Positions 36,907-48,773 of a DNA stretch of 64,000 nucleotides are shown one piece after another. The notes under the pieces were generated by a model. It was given only the letters and a program-made list of their open reading frames with translations, made no database searches and was not told the origin of the DNA. Source of the DNA: Variovorax sp. PAMC26660 (GTDB taxonomy: Bacteria; Pseudomonadota; Gammaproteobacteria; Burkholderiales; Burkholderiaceae_C); the NCBI RefSeq assembly GCF_014302995.1, contig NZ_CP060295.1, positions 3,773,501 through 3,837,500 of the forward strand. Reading direction: 5' to 3'. Each line of letters begins with the position of its first letter. The first letter of the stretch is position 1. Both the position numbers and the translations under genes were made by a program.

Positions 36907-37764
36907 ATGAAAAGACTCCTGCCCCGCGCCCTCATGGCGCCCGCAGTGCTCACGCTCTTCCTCTGGATGATCGTGCCGCTCGCGATGACGTTGTACTTCT
37001 CGTTCGTGAACTACAACCTCATGCAGCCCGGCGAACACACGTTCGCGGGCATCGAGAACTTTCGGTACTTCGTCACCGATCCCGACTTCTGGCCCGCCAC
37101 CTGGAACACCCTGCTGCTGATCGGCAGCGTGATCGTCATCACGGTGGTGTTCGGCGTGCTGCTCGCGCTGCTGGTCAACGAGCCTTTTCCGGGCCGCGGC
37201 ATCGTGCGGGTGCTGCTGATCTCGCCCTTCTTCGTCATGCCCGCAGTCAATGCACTGCTGTGGAAGCACATGATGATGAACCCCATCTACGGCGTGCTCG
37301 CCGACCTGTGGCGCTTCTTCGGTGCCACGCCCATCGACTGGCTCACCGACGTGCCGCTGCTCTCGGTGATCATCATGGTGGCGTGGCAATGGCTGCCCTT
37401 CGCCTGCCTGATCTTCATCACCTCGCTGCAGTCGCTCGACCGCGAGCAGATGGAAGCCGCGCGCATGGACGGCGCGAGTTCGTTCCAGCGTTTCTTCTAC
37501 CTGACCATTCCCCACCTCGGCCGGCCGATGGCGGTGGTGATCATGATCGAGATGATCTTTCTGCTCAGCATCTTTGCCGAGATCGCCATCACCACCAATG
37601 GCGGCCCGGGCAACGAGAGCACGAACATGACCTACATGATCTTCAAGCAGTCGCTGATGAATTTCGACGTGGGCGTGGCCTCCGCCGGTGCGCTCTTCGC
37701 GGTGGTGCTTGCGAACATCGTCGCGGTGTTCCTCATCCGAATCATCGGCAAGAACCTCGACTGA
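36907..37764 (+). CDS. mtlF: Polyol ABC transporter permease MtlF
   Basis: A 285-residue inner-membrane permease with about six helices and the EAA loop EQMEAARMDGASSFQRFFYL. It is the first of the two permeases of the MtlEFGK system. ATG 36907 follows GAAGGGAC; the upstream frame extension covers the REP-like repeat and is not coding. Confidence 0.92.
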   Translation: MKRLLPRALMAPAVLTLFLWMIVPLAMTLYFSFVNYNLMQPGEHTFAGIENFRYFVTDPDFWPATWNTLLLIGSVIVITVVFGVLLALLVNEPFPGRGIVRVLLISPFFVMPAVNALLWKHMMMNPIYGVLADLWRFFGATPIDWLTDVPLLSVIIMVAWQWLPFACLIFITSLQSLDREQMEAARMDGASSFQRFFYLTIPHLGRPMAVVIMIEMIFLLSIFAEIAITTNGGPGNESTNMTYMIFKQSLMNFDVGVASAGALFAVVLANIVAVFLIRIIGKNLD

Positions 37765-37774
37765 AGGACACGCC

Positions 37775-38599
37775 ATGCAACCCAGCAATTTCCTTCCCCA
37801 GGCGCTGCGCACCGTGAGTGCGTGGGCCATCACGCTGCTGCTGTTCTTTCCGCTCGGCTGGCTGTTCCTCACGGCCTTCAAGACCGAGCTGCAGGCGATC
37901 CACGTGCCGCCGCTGTTCGTCTTCGAGCCCACGCTCGACAACTTCAGCGAAGTGCAGCGCCGCAGCGCCTACCTGCTGTATGCGCGCAACTCGCTCATCA
38001 CCAGCCTGGGCTCGACCATCCTGGGCCTGCTGATCGCGGCTCCTGCCGCGTACTCGATGGCCTTCTTTCGTACCAAGAAAACGCGCGACATCCTGATGTG
38101 GATGCTCTCCACCAAGATGATGCCGGCCGTGGGCGCGCTGGTGCCGATCTACGTGCTTGCGCAGACTGCGGGCATGCTCGATTCGCTGCCCGCGCTGACC
38201 ATCGTGTTCACGCTGTCGAACCTGCCGATCATGGTGTGGATGCTCTACAGCGCCTACAAGGACATTCCGAACGAGATCCTCGAAGCCGCGCGCATGGACG
38301 GCGCCAGCCTGTGGACCGAGTTCCGCCATGTCGTGATGCCGCTGTCGGTCGGTGGGCTTGCATCGACAGGCCTGCTGTGCCTGGTGCTGAGCTGGAACGA
38401 AGCCTTCTGGGCGCTCAACCTCACCTCGGCCAATGCCGGCACGCTGGCCACGCTGATCGCTTCGTACTCCAGCCCCGAAGGCCTGTTCTGGGCCAAGTTG
38501 TCGGCCGCCTCGCTGATGGCCATTGCGCCCATCGTCGTGTTCGGCTGGTTCAGCCAAAAGCAACTGGTGCAAGGCCTGACCTTCGGCGCCGTCAAGTAA
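37775..38599 (+). CDS. mtlG: Polyol ABC transporter permease MtlG
   Basis: A 274-residue inner-membrane permease with the EAA loop NEILEAARMDGASLWTEFRH and the C-terminal GLTFGAVK common to MalG-type polyol permeases. It lies 10 bp after mtlF and 18 bp before mtlK. Confidence 0.93.
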   Translation: MQPSNFLPQALRTVSAWAITLLLFFPLGWLFLTAFKTELQAIHVPPLFVFEPTLDNFSEVQRRSAYLLYARNSLITSLGSTILGLLIAAPAAYSMAFFRTKKTRDILMWMLSTKMMPAVGALVPIYVLAQTAGMLDSLPALTIVFTLSNLPIMVWMLYSAYKDIPNEILEAARMDGASLWTEFRHVVMPLSVGGLASTGLLCLVLSWNEAFWALNLTSANAGTLATLIASYSSPEGLFWAKLSAASLMAIAPIVVFGWFSQKQLVQGLTFGAVK

Positions 38600-38617
38600 A
38601 GAAAAGGGAGACACCTC

Positions 38618-39658
<1,041 letters not shown>

Positions 39659-39683
39659 TCTTTTTTCTTCCGGACATTTCCCC

Positions 39684-41120
39684 GTGACCCTCGCAGCAGC
39701 GTCTCTTGCACACACGCCACCGGCTCTTTCCGAGTTCACGGTGCTTCACCTGGGCCTGGGCTCGTTCCATCGGGCGCACCAGGCGGTCTACCTGCAGCGG
39801 CTGATCGATGCGGGAGACACCCGCTGGTCGCTGTCGGGCGCCAACATCCGGCCCGACATGGCCGACGTCGTCGCGGCCCTGCAGGCGCAGGGCGGGCGCT
39901 ATACGCTCGAAACCGTGTCGCCGGCCGGCGAATACCGCTACGAGCAGATCGAGGCCATCCGCGAGGTGCTGCCCTACGAGCGCTCGCTGGCGGCCGTGAT
40001 CGCGCGCGGTGCGGCGCCGTCCACGCGCATCGTGTCGTTCACGGTGACCGAAGCCGGCTACTACCTCGACACCAAGGGCAAGCTGGACCTGTCGTTCGCC
40101 GACCTGGCGGCCGACATCGAGCGTGCGCGGCGTGGCGAAGCGGGTGAGACCGTCTACGGCGCCGTCTGCGCGATCCTGCGTGCGCGCAAGGCGGCAGGGG
40201 CCGGCGCAGTGACGCTGCTCAACTGCGACAACCTGCGCCACAACGGCGACCGCTTCCGCGCGGGCCTGCTGGAGTTCATCGCATACGCGGGCGACGCTGA
40301 CCTGCTGGCCTGGGTGAACGCGAACACGCGTTGCCCGAACGCGATGGTCGATCGCATCACGCCGCGTCCACCGCCCGAACTGCGTGCGCGCGTGAAGGCC
40401 GCCACCGGCCGCGACGATGCGGCGCCGGTCACCGGAGAAAGCTTCATCCAGTGGGTCATCGAAGACAACTTCGCGGCCGGGCGTCCCGACTGGGGACGCG
40501 TGGGCGTGGAACTGGTCGAATCGGTGCAGCCGTATGAAGAGGCCAAGATCCGCATCCTCAACGCCACGCACAGTTGCATCGCCTGGGCGGGTACGCTGAT
40601 CGGGCTGGACTTCATCCACGAGGGCACGCACAACGCGGCGATCCGCAAGATGGCCTACGACTACGTCACCGACGACGTGATCCCATGCCTGAGCCCGAGT
40701 CCGATCGACCTTGCGGCCTACCGCGACGTGGTGCTCGACCGTTTCGGCAACCCCGCGATTCGTGACACCAACCAGCGCGTGGCGGCGGACGGTTTCTCGA
40801 AGATCCCCGGCTTCATTGCACCGACCGTGCGCGAGCGGCTGGCGGCGGGCCAGAGCATCGACAGCGTGGCGATGCTGCCCGCGTTGTTCCTGGCGTTCCT
40901 GCAGCGCTGGCACAACGGGTCGCTGCCCTACGCTTACCAGGACCAGGGCATGGACGAAGCGGCGGCGCACGCTATCTGCGACGCCACCGACCCAGTGGCC
41001 GCGCTGTGCGCAGGCGCGGCGCTGTGGGGCAACATCGCGGGCGATGCGCGGCTGGTCGATGCGGTGCGCCGCGCGAGCGAGCGCGTGGCGCGCTTCGTCG
41101 AAACGGAAAGCCAGCCATGA
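39684..41120 (+). CDS. mtlD: Mannitol/arabinitol 2-dehydrogenase (long-chain polyol dehydrogenase)
   Basis: A 478-residue member of the polyol-specific long-chain dehydrogenases, oxidising D-mannitol to D-fructose and often D-arabinitol to D-xylulose. The NAD-binding N-terminus is LGLGSFHRAHQA, followed by the conserved TLLNCDNL. The catalytic segment K-I-R-I-L-N-A-T-H-S supplies Lys, Asn and His. The start is a GTG at 39684; the stop overlaps the SDR start. Confidence 0.93.
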   Translation: MTLAAASLAHTPPALSEFTVLHLGLGSFHRAHQAVYLQRLIDAGDTRWSLSGANIRPDMADVVAALQAQGGRYTLETVSPAGEYRYEQIEAIREVLPYERSLAAVIARGAAPSTRIVSFTVTEAGYYLDTKGKLDLSFADLAADIERARRGEAGETVYGAVCAILRARKAAGAGAVTLLNCDNLRHNGDRFRAGLLEFIAYAGDADLLAWVNANTRCPNAMVDRITPRPPPELRARVKAATGRDDAAPVTGESFIQWVIEDNFAAGRPDWGRVGVELVESVQPYEEAKIRILNATHSCIAWAGTLIGLDFIHEGTHNAAIRKMAYDYVTDDVIPCLSPSPIDLAAYRDVVLDRFGNPAIRDTNQRVAADGFSKIPGFIAPTVRERLAAGQSIDSVAMLPALFLAFLQRWHNGSLPYAYQDQGMDEAAAHAICDATDPVAALCAGAALWGNIAGDARLVDAVRRASERVARFVETESQP

Positions 41121-41905
41121 GCAGCCGCCTGCAAGATCGCCATGTGCTGCTGACCGGTGCGGGCGGCGGCATCGGGCTCGCGGTGGCCGAGGCCTGCATT
41201 GCCGAAGGTGCGCGCTGCAGCGTGATCGATCGTGCAATGGCGGCACCCGATGCGGTGCGGGCGCTCCAGCAGCGCCATCCCGACAGCCTGGCCTACATCG
41301 CGGCCGACGTGACGGACACCCAGGCCATCGCGCACCTGCTGGCCGAGGCGCAGGTCGCCTTCGGTCCGATCCACACGCTGTTCAACAACGCGGCCGTGTT
41401 CGACCTCGCACCGCTGCTCGACAGCGACGAGGCCTCGTTCGACAGGCTGTTCGCGGTCAACGTGAAGGGCATGTTCTTCGTCATGCAGGCCGTGCTGCGC
41501 CACATGGTGGAGGTCGGCACGCAGGGCGCGTCGGTCATCAACATGGCTTCGCAGGCCGGGCGCCGCGGCGAGGCGCTGGTGTCGCACTACTGTGCGACCA
41601 AGGCGGCCGTCATCAGCTACACCCAGAGCGCCGCGCTGGCCATGGCGCCGCACGGCATCCGCGTCAATGGCATTGCGCCCGGGGTGGTCGATACGCCGAT
41701 GTGGGACCATGTCGACAGCCTGTTCGCCAAGGCCGAAGGGTTGCCGCCCGGTGAGAAGAAGCGGCGTGTCGGCCTCGAAGTGCCGCTCGGGCGCATGGGT
41801 TTGCCGGGAGACATCGCGGGTGCTGCTGTATTTCTTGCCAGCGACGAGGCGCGCTACATCACGGCGCAGACCTTGAATGTCGATGGCGGCAACGTCATGA
41901 GCTGA
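41117..41905 (+). CDS. SDR dehydrogenase, probable sorbitol (L-iditol) dehydrogenase
   Basis: A 262-residue classical short-chain dehydrogenase. It has the cofactor motif TGAGGGIGLA, NNAA, and the catalytic triad S (NMASQAG), Y and K (SHYCATKAAV). Overlap with mtlD by four bases and the operon context point to a second polyol, such as sorbitol to fructose. The dehydrogenase of Rhodobacter SmoS type is the nearest match by pattern; exact substrate is inference. Confidence 0.85.
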   Translation: MSSRLQDRHVLLTGAGGGIGLAVAEACIAEGARCSVIDRAMAAPDAVRALQQRHPDSLAYIAADVTDTQAIAHLLAEAQVAFGPIHTLFNNAAVFDLAPLLDSDEASFDRLFAVNVKGMFFVMQAVLRHMVEVGTQGASVINMASQAGRRGEALVSHYCATKAAVISYTQSAALAMAPHGIRVNGIAPGVVDTPMWDHVDSLFAKAEGLPPGEKKRRVGLEVPLGRMGLPGDIAGAAVFLASDEARYITAQTLNVDGGNVMS

Positions 41906-41954
41906 GATGGACGCCTGTTTTTCTGTTCGTCGGGGTTGGGGGCATTCAGGGCGC

Positions 41955-42181
41955 GCACACGCCGACACGGTGCTCTTTTTCGCGAATGTCCCCCGCTTCG
42001 CTCCTCCTTTATTTCGCGAAAAAGAGCCCCGTATCGGCGTGAGCGTTTTCAGAGCACTGGTTGATCAGCGATCACCAGCAGCGTGCCCTGTGCGAATGAC
42101 ACCGGGTGCTCCCCGCAGCGAAATAAAGGAGGAGCGAAGCGGGGGACATTCGCGGAGGGGAGCACCTGGTGTCATTCGCAC
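41955..42181. repeat. Paired-hairpin repeat element with complementary loops, copy 2
   Basis: This lies in the 387-bp gap between the SDR and transaldolase-like genes; the rest of the gap shows no gene. Hairpin A: arms 41955-41986 and 42013-42044 (three mismatches), loop 41987-42012. Hairpin B: arms 42090-42122 and 42149-42181, loop 42123-42148. The spacer is again 45 bp. Here the two 26-nt loops are perfectly complementary. Length and layout equal copy 1 exactly. Confidence 0.93.
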
Positions 42182-42292
42182 TCGCCCCGAACACCTCACA
42201 CCAGCAAAAAAAGTATCAGCGTTGTTCCCTTTGGCGCGGCGACTTACGCACAGCACAGTGAGAAGATCGATTTCTTTTGCAGCGTGCACCCC

Positions 42293-42964
42293 ATGAACGA
42301 AGATTTCCACCTGTACCTCGACAGTGCTGACCTGACAGAGTTGAAGACCTGTCTGCCGCACCCGGTGGTTCATGGCGTGACGACCAATCCCACGCTGCTG
42401 CAGCGCGCATGCGTTGGCCGCGCCGCTGTGCCTGACCTGCTCAAGCGCTGCATCGAACTGGGCGCGCGCCAGGTGCAGGCGCAGGTGTATTCGAGCGAGG
42501 TCGACGGCATGCTCGAAGACGCGCAGGCCCTGCTGTCGCAGTTCGACCGGGGCCAACTGGTCATCAAGATTCCCGCCACGCGCCAGGGCCTCGATGCCGG
42601 CGCCCGGCTCATCGCGCAGGGCGTGCCGGTCACGTTCACTGCGGTGTATGCGCCTGAGCAAGCGCACTTCGCGGCGCAACTGGGTGCGGCCTACGCGGCG
42701 CCGTACCTCGGGCGGCTCGAAGACGCGGGCGTGAGCGGACTGGCGTTGATTGCTCAGATGCAATCGCTCGTGGCACAGCGGCCTTCGTCGGGCACGCGCC
42801 TGCTGGTCGCCAGCATCCGCTCGCGTGAAGCCTACTTGTCCCTGCTGGGGCTCGGCGTGGGAGCCATCACCATTCCGCCGCGCCTCTTTGTCGAACTGCT
42901 CGACCATCCCGCCACGCTGGCCGCCGAACGCGGCTTCCTGGCGGATGCGCGCGCCTTGCCCTGA
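42293..42964 (+). CDS. Transaldolase / fructose-6-phosphate aldolase family protein
   Basis: A 223-residue small transaldolase-fold enzyme. The Schiff-base Lys is K92 in LVIKIPATRQGLDA, and HGVTTNPTLLQ is the family N-terminal motif. It may cleave or transfer dihydroxyacetone units of fructose-6-phosphate or a related ketose phosphate. A second, full-length transaldolase is at 29281. It is placed between dehydrogenase and fructokinase genes. Confidence 0.85.
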   Translation: MNEDFHLYLDSADLTELKTCLPHPVVHGVTTNPTLLQRACVGRAAVPDLLKRCIELGARQVQAQVYSSEVDGMLEDAQALLSQFDRGQLVIKIPATRQGLDAGARLIAQGVPVTFTAVYAPEQAHFAAQLGAAYAAPYLGRLEDAGVSGLALIAQMQSLVAQRPSSGTRLLVASIRSREAYLSLLGLGVGAITIPPRLFVELLDHPATLAAERGFLADARALP

Positions 42965-42981
42965 TCAAAAACCGAAGCACC

Positions 42982-43950
42982 ATGCGCATTGCACTCACGG
43001 GCGAAGCCCTGATCGATTTCACCGCCAGCGAGGCGGGCACCCTGGCCTTCCTGGGCCATGAAGGCGGCTCGCCGCTCAACACGGCCGTGGCCTGTGCGCG
43101 GCTTGGGCAGCCGACCGGCTTTCTCACGCAACTGTCGACCGACCTGTTCGGCGAGCGGCTGATGGGCTTTCTTGAGCGCAACGGCGTGGACACCAGCTTC
43201 ATCCTGCGCAGCAACGCGCCCTCGACGCTGGCCTTTGTCGAGCGCACGCCGCAGACCAATCGCTATGCCTTCTACACGCGCGGCAGTGCCGATGCCACTT
43301 GGGCGCCCGAACCGCTGCCGCAGTTGCCGGCGGAGTGCCGCTTCCTGCATTTCGGTTCGATCTCGCTGCTGCAGGACCCGGCCGCCACGCGCATCGCCGA
43401 TTTGATTGCGGCGAACGCGGGTCGCTGCGTGATCGTGTTCGATCCGAATGTGCGGCCCAGCCTGATTGCCGACATGGCCACCTACCGGACGCGTGCCTCA
43501 AGCTGGTTTGCAATGGCTGACCTCGTCAAGCTGAGCGATGAAGATGCAGAGTTGCTTGCACCGGGCAAGCCGGTCGAGGCGCTTGCGGCCGATTGCCTTG
43601 CGGCTGGCGCGCGTGCCGTGATCGTCACGCGCGGCGGTGACGGCGCCACGCTCTGGCGCACGGGCCATGAGGCACTGACCGTGGCCGCGCCGCGCGTGAA
43701 GGTGGTCGACACCATCGGCGCGGGCGATACTTTCACTGCGGGGCTGTCGGTCTCGCTGCTGGCGCATGGCGTCGAGCGGCCGGAGCAGCTCAACGCGCTG
43801 GGCGACGAGGCCTGGAAAGAGGTGATGCGCTTTGCCGCCACCGCCGCCGCCCTGAACTGCACCCGCGAGGGCGCGGACCCACCGACGCTGGAAGCCGTTC
43901 ACGCCGCACTCGCGCAGGAAGACAATGGGGCCGTCGCTTCCCGGTTCTGA
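42982..43950 (+). CDS. mtlZ: Fructokinase (PfkB family, MtlZ-like)
   Basis: A 322-residue carbohydrate kinase of the PfkB family. The substrate loop is GGSPLNTAVACARLG, and the ATP/catalytic motif is DTIGAGDTFTAGL with the catalytic Asp. It would phosphorylate the fructose made by the dehydrogenases. It is followed 11 bp later by the AraC regulator. Confidence 0.9.
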   Translation: MRIALTGEALIDFTASEAGTLAFLGHEGGSPLNTAVACARLGQPTGFLTQLSTDLFGERLMGFLERNGVDTSFILRSNAPSTLAFVERTPQTNRYAFYTRGSADATWAPEPLPQLPAECRFLHFGSISLLQDPAATRIADLIAANAGRCVIVFDPNVRPSLIADMATYRTRASSWFAMADLVKLSDEDAELLAPGKPVEALAADCLAAGARAVIVTRGGDGATLWRTGHEALTVAAPRVKVVDTIGAGDTFTAGLSVSLLAHGVERPEQLNALGDEAWKEVMRFAATAAALNCTREGADPPTLEAVHAALAQEDNGAVASRF

Positions 43951-43961
43951 TCGGTGCTGCC

Positions 43962-44903
43962 ATGACAACCTCCACACGCAAACGCGCGATTCCCCGTCAG
44001 CGCCAGCCGGAGCTGGAGCGCGACTTTGCGCGCTCGCCCTCGCTGGGCTACGAGGCGCCTGAAGAAACCGGCCTCGTGCGCTGCCTGGCGCACGGCTTTC
44101 CAAGCCCGCTGGTGCGATGGCACTTCCATGAAGACTACGAGCTGCACCTGATCACCGAGACATCGGGCAAGGCCTTCATCGGCGACTGGATCGGGCCGTT
44201 CCAGCCAGGGCACCTGGTGCTGTGTGGGCCACGGCTGCCGCACAACTGGATTTCGCTCGACGTGCCTGAAGGCGGCGCTGCCGGGCGAGACCGCGTGATC
44301 CAGTTTCGCCACGAGCCCATCGAGCGCGCCGCCTCTGATATTCCGGAGCTGCGCGAGGTGATGCAGTTGCTCGAACGCGCGCGCCACGGCATCGAGTTCT
44401 TCGGCATGTCGCAGCAGGCGCAGGCGCACTGGGACAGCATCAAGGCTGCGCGCGGCGTGCGCCGCCTGGGGCTGTTCTTCGAGTTCATGGCCGACCTGGC
44501 GCAATGCACCGACTACCGGCTGCTGTCGAGCGTGCAGATGCAGGGCGCGCAGGGCGCAGACGGTGATGCGCAGGTCGACCAGATCAACGGCATCGTCAAC
44601 CGCATCACCAACAACATGGCGGAGCCGATCTCGATGTCGGACGTGGCGGCCGAGTTGGGCATGAGCGAGAGCCGTTTCAGCCGGTTCTTCCGGCGCTCCA
44701 CCGGCAACAGTTTCACCGACTTCGTCAACCGCGTGCGCATCAACAGCGCCTGCCATCTGTTGATGCAGACCGACCACTACGTGACGGACATCTGCTACCA
44801 GGTGGGCTTCAACAACGTGGCGAACTTCAACCGGCGCTTTCTTGAAATCAAGGGCATGACGCCGAGCGAATTCAGGCGCCAGGCCGACACACGCTTCGGC
44901 TGA
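43962..44903 (+). CDS. mtlR: AraC-family regulator of polyol use (MtlR-like)
   Basis: A 313-residue regulator: an N-terminal cupin sensor domain (RWHFHEDYELHLITETSGKA) and a C-terminal double helix-turn-helix (MSDVAAELGMSESRFSRFFR and VTDICYQVGFNNVANFNRRF). It is inside the operon it probably controls. The order transporter, dehydrogenase, kinase, regulator follows the Pseudomonas mtl system. Confidence 0.9.
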   Translation: MTTSTRKRAIPRQRQPELERDFARSPSLGYEAPEETGLVRCLAHGFPSPLVRWHFHEDYELHLITETSGKAFIGDWIGPFQPGHLVLCGPRLPHNWISLDVPEGGAAGRDRVIQFRHEPIERAASDIPELREVMQLLERARHGIEFFGMSQQAQAHWDSIKAARGVRRLGLFFEFMADLAQCTDYRLLSSVQMQGAQGADGDAQVDQINGIVNRITNNMAEPISMSDVAAELGMSESRFSRFFRRSTGNSFTDFVNRVRINSACHLLMQTDHYVTDICYQVGFNNVANFNRRFLEIKGMTPSEFRRQADTRFG

Positions 44904-44943
44904 CGAGCGCCGGGTTTTCAAGGCGCAATCAGGGAGAACTATC

Positions 44944-46410
44944 TTGTATCTGGGACTCGACCTCGGCACGTCCGAGCTCAAGGCGCTGCTGCTCGCCGAC
45001 GATCACTGCATCGTTGGCGTGGCACGTGCAGCACTCACGGTCGAACGACCGCAACCGCTCTGGTCGGAGCAGGCACCGGGCCAGTGGTGGCAGGCGCTGG
45101 AGCAGGTCATGGCGGACCTGCGGGCCGCGCATGGCGAGGCGCTGTCGGCGGTGCGTGCCATCGGCCTGTCGGGCCAGATGCATGGCGCCACGCTGCTCGA
45201 TGCGGCGGGCGAGGTGCTGCGGCCGGCGATCCTCTGGAACGACGGGCGCAGTGGCGCGCAGTGCGAGGCGCTGACGCGCGCCGTGCCACGCCTGGGCGAG
45301 ATCGCGGGCAACCTTGCGATGCCCGGCTTCACTGCGCCCAAGCTGCTGTGGGTGCGCGAGCACGAACCCGAGATATTCAAGCGCGTGGCGCGCGTGCTGC
45401 TGCCCAAGGACTGGCTGCGCTTCATGCTCAGTGGCGAGGCGGTCAGCGAGATGTCGGACGCGGCGGGCACGCTGTGGCTCGACGTGGGGGCACGCGACTG
45501 GTCCGACGAACTGCTCGCAGCCACGGGGCTGACGCGCGATCACATGCCGCGGCTGGTCGAAGGCAGCGAGGTGTCGGCGCAACTCAAGCCCGAGCTTGCG
45601 GCGCGCTGGGGATTGCACGAGGGCGTGAAGATCGCAGGCGGTGCGGGCGACAACGCGGCCAGCGCGGTCGGCATGGGGCTGGTCGAGCCGGGACAGGGTT
45701 TTGTGTCGCTCGGTACTTCAGGCGTGGTGTTCGTGTCGACCGATCGCTTCTTGCCGAATCCCGCGCAGGCGATGCATGCTTTTTGCCATGCGCTGCCGAA
45801 GCGTTGGCACCAGATGTCGGTGATGCTTTCCGCCGCGAGCGCGGTGAGTTGGGCCGTGAAGGCATTCAAGTTTGCCGACGAGGCAGCGCTGCTCGAAGCG
45901 GCGGCATCGGTTGCGCTGGTGGATCGGGCGCGATGCCCGCTGTTCCTGCCGTACCTGTCGGGCGAGCGCTCACCGCATAACAACCCGAATGCACAGGGCG
46001 CGCTGTTCGGGCTGACGCATGCGCACGGCCCGGCGGAGATCGCCTATGCGGTGGTCGAGGGCGTGAGCTTCGGCTTGCGCGACGGCTTCGACACCCTGCG
46101 CCTGCCGGCCGACATGCCACTGCGCGAAGTCGCGCTGGTGGGCGGCGGTGCGCGCAGCATCTGGTGGGGCCAGCTGCTGGCCGACATCTTTCAGGTGCCG
46201 CTCACGCTGTACGCGGGCAGCGAGACGGGCGGGGCGCTCGGTGCGGCGCGCCTGGCATGGCTGGCCCACGGTGGCGCGGTGGCCGAGGTGTGTACGCTGC
46301 CGCCGGTCAAGCAGAAGCTGGTGCCTTCGTCCGAAGGCGCCGATGGACACAAGACGCGCCATGCGCGCTTCCAGGTGCTGTACATGGCGTTGCGCGACCA
46401 ATTCCGTTGA
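44944..46410 (+). CDS. xylB: Xylulokinase (MtlY-like)
   Basis: A 488-residue FGGY-family kinase phosphorylating D-xylulose, the product of D-arabinitol oxidation. Motifs are YLGLDLGTSELKALL, GLSGQMHG, WNDGRS and the late GGGARSIWWGQLLADI. The start is TTG (44944) behind AGGGAGAAC; no ATG gives the conserved N-terminus. It is the last gene of the polyol locus, ending at a bidirectional terminator. Confidence 0.93.
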   Translation: MYLGLDLGTSELKALLLADDHCIVGVARAALTVERPQPLWSEQAPGQWWQALEQVMADLRAAHGEALSAVRAIGLSGQMHGATLLDAAGEVLRPAILWNDGRSGAQCEALTRAVPRLGEIAGNLAMPGFTAPKLLWVREHEPEIFKRVARVLLPKDWLRFMLSGEAVSEMSDAAGTLWLDVGARDWSDELLAATGLTRDHMPRLVEGSEVSAQLKPELAARWGLHEGVKIAGGAGDNAASAVGMGLVEPGQGFVSLGTSGVVFVSTDRFLPNPAQAMHAFCHALPKRWHQMSVMLSAASAVSWAVKAFKFADEAALLEAAASVALVDRARCPLFLPYLSGERSPHNNPNAQGALFGLTHAHGPAEIAYAVVEGVSFGLRDGFDTLRLPADMPLREVALVGGGARSIWWGQLLADIFQVPLTLYAGSETGGALGAARLAWLAHGGAVAEVCTLPPVKQKLVPSSEGADGHKTRHARFQVLYMALRDQFR

Positions 46411-46428
46411 ACGAACGGGGCGCGCAAT

Positions 46429-46458
46429 AAAAAAGGGCCGCTTGCGCGGCCCTTTTTT
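46429..46458. terminator. Bidirectional terminator between xylB and groEL
   Basis: A perfect stem (GGGCCGC 46435-46441 with GCGGCCC 46446-46452) with a 4-nt loop is flanked by six A on one side and six T on the other. It ends transcripts from both strands. Confidence 0.93.
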
Positions 46459-46486
46459 GTTTTGGTGAGCAGTGCTCAGCCGGGCA

Positions 46487-48145
<1,659 letters not shown>

Positions 48146-48190
48146 TTAACTCCGAATGGATTGGATTGAATGGATCGAAAGGGAGAAGAC

Positions 48191-48481
48191 TTACTTCTCG
48201 ACGACTGCGAACAGGTCGTCTTCCTTCATCACGAGCAGTTCGTCGCCATCGACCTTGACGGTCTGGCCGCTGTACTTGCCGAACAGGACGCGGTCGCCGA
48301 CCTTGACGGTCAGTGCGGTCAGTTCGCCCTTGTCGGTGCGCTTGCCCGGGCCCACGGCCAGGACTTCACCCTGATCGGGCTTTTCGGCGGCTGCGTCGGG
48401 GATGACGATGCCGGAGGCGGTCTTGGTTTCGCTGTCAACACGCTTGACGATCACGCGATCGGCCAAAGGACGAAGTTTCAT
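48191..48481 (-). CDS. groES: Co-chaperonin GroES
   Basis: A 96-residue Hsp10, normal length. It has the N-terminal [14 protein letters not shown], a mobile loop ([14 protein letters not shown]) and [15 protein letters not shown]. It forms the lid of the GroEL cage. ATG 48479-48481 has GGAG upstream. It is first in the groESL operon under CIRCE. Confidence 0.98.
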   Translation of the reverse strand: MKLRPLADRVIVKRVDSETKTASGIVIPDAAAEKPDQGEVLAVGPGKRTDKGELTALTVKVGDRVLFGKYSGQTVKVDGDELLVMKEDDLFAVVEK

Positions 48482-48569
48482 TGCATCTCCTGGATATGGA
48501 TAAGAAACGGGTTTGTGGTCGGGCGCCGAACTGGAAGACCGGCGGCCCATCGACTGGGAGCGAGGGCTG

Positions 48570-48596
48570 TTAGCACTCATCATCAGCGAGTGCTAA
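48570..48596 (-). promoter_or_regulatory. CIRCE operator of groESL
   Basis: A perfect match to the CIRCE consensus: TTAGCACTC, nine bases, GAGTGCTAA. It is the binding site of the heat-shock repressor HrcA and overlaps the promoter -10 and start region. Confidence 0.97.
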
Positions 48597-48623
48597 TGAT
48601 AAGGGCAATCGGCGGCCTTTCAA
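48596..48623 (-). promoter_or_regulatory. Sigma-70-type promoter of groESL
   Basis: On the minus strand: -35 TTGAAA (48618-48623), 16-bp spacer, -10 TATCAT (48596-48601). The -10 abuts CIRCE. The end of the transposon remnant begins only 29 bp upstream. Confidence 0.8.
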
Positions 48624-48651
48624 GGGCGGGGGGCGTTGCCCGAGGGGCAGG

Positions 48652-48700
48652 TGTCGGTTCTCAGCTAACTCTGAACTTTTCTCATCTAACTCGGAATTGC
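48652..48700 (+). repeat. Left transposon end with two tandem transposase-site repeats
   Basis: It starts TGTCGGTTCTCAG. Two direct repeats of about 19 bp follow, at 48658-48676 (TTCTCAGCTAACTCTGAAC) and 48679-48697 (TTCTCATCTAACTCGGAAT), with 21-bp period. TGTC ends with tandem repeats are the hallmark of Tn7/Tn402/Tn5053-type elements. Confidence 0.75.
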
Positions 48701-48773
48701 ACGCCCGTGCTTTTTTATGTAATTACAAGCGACCCTGATTTTTGCGAGTGCGCCACCGGGCTTTTGCTGGCTA

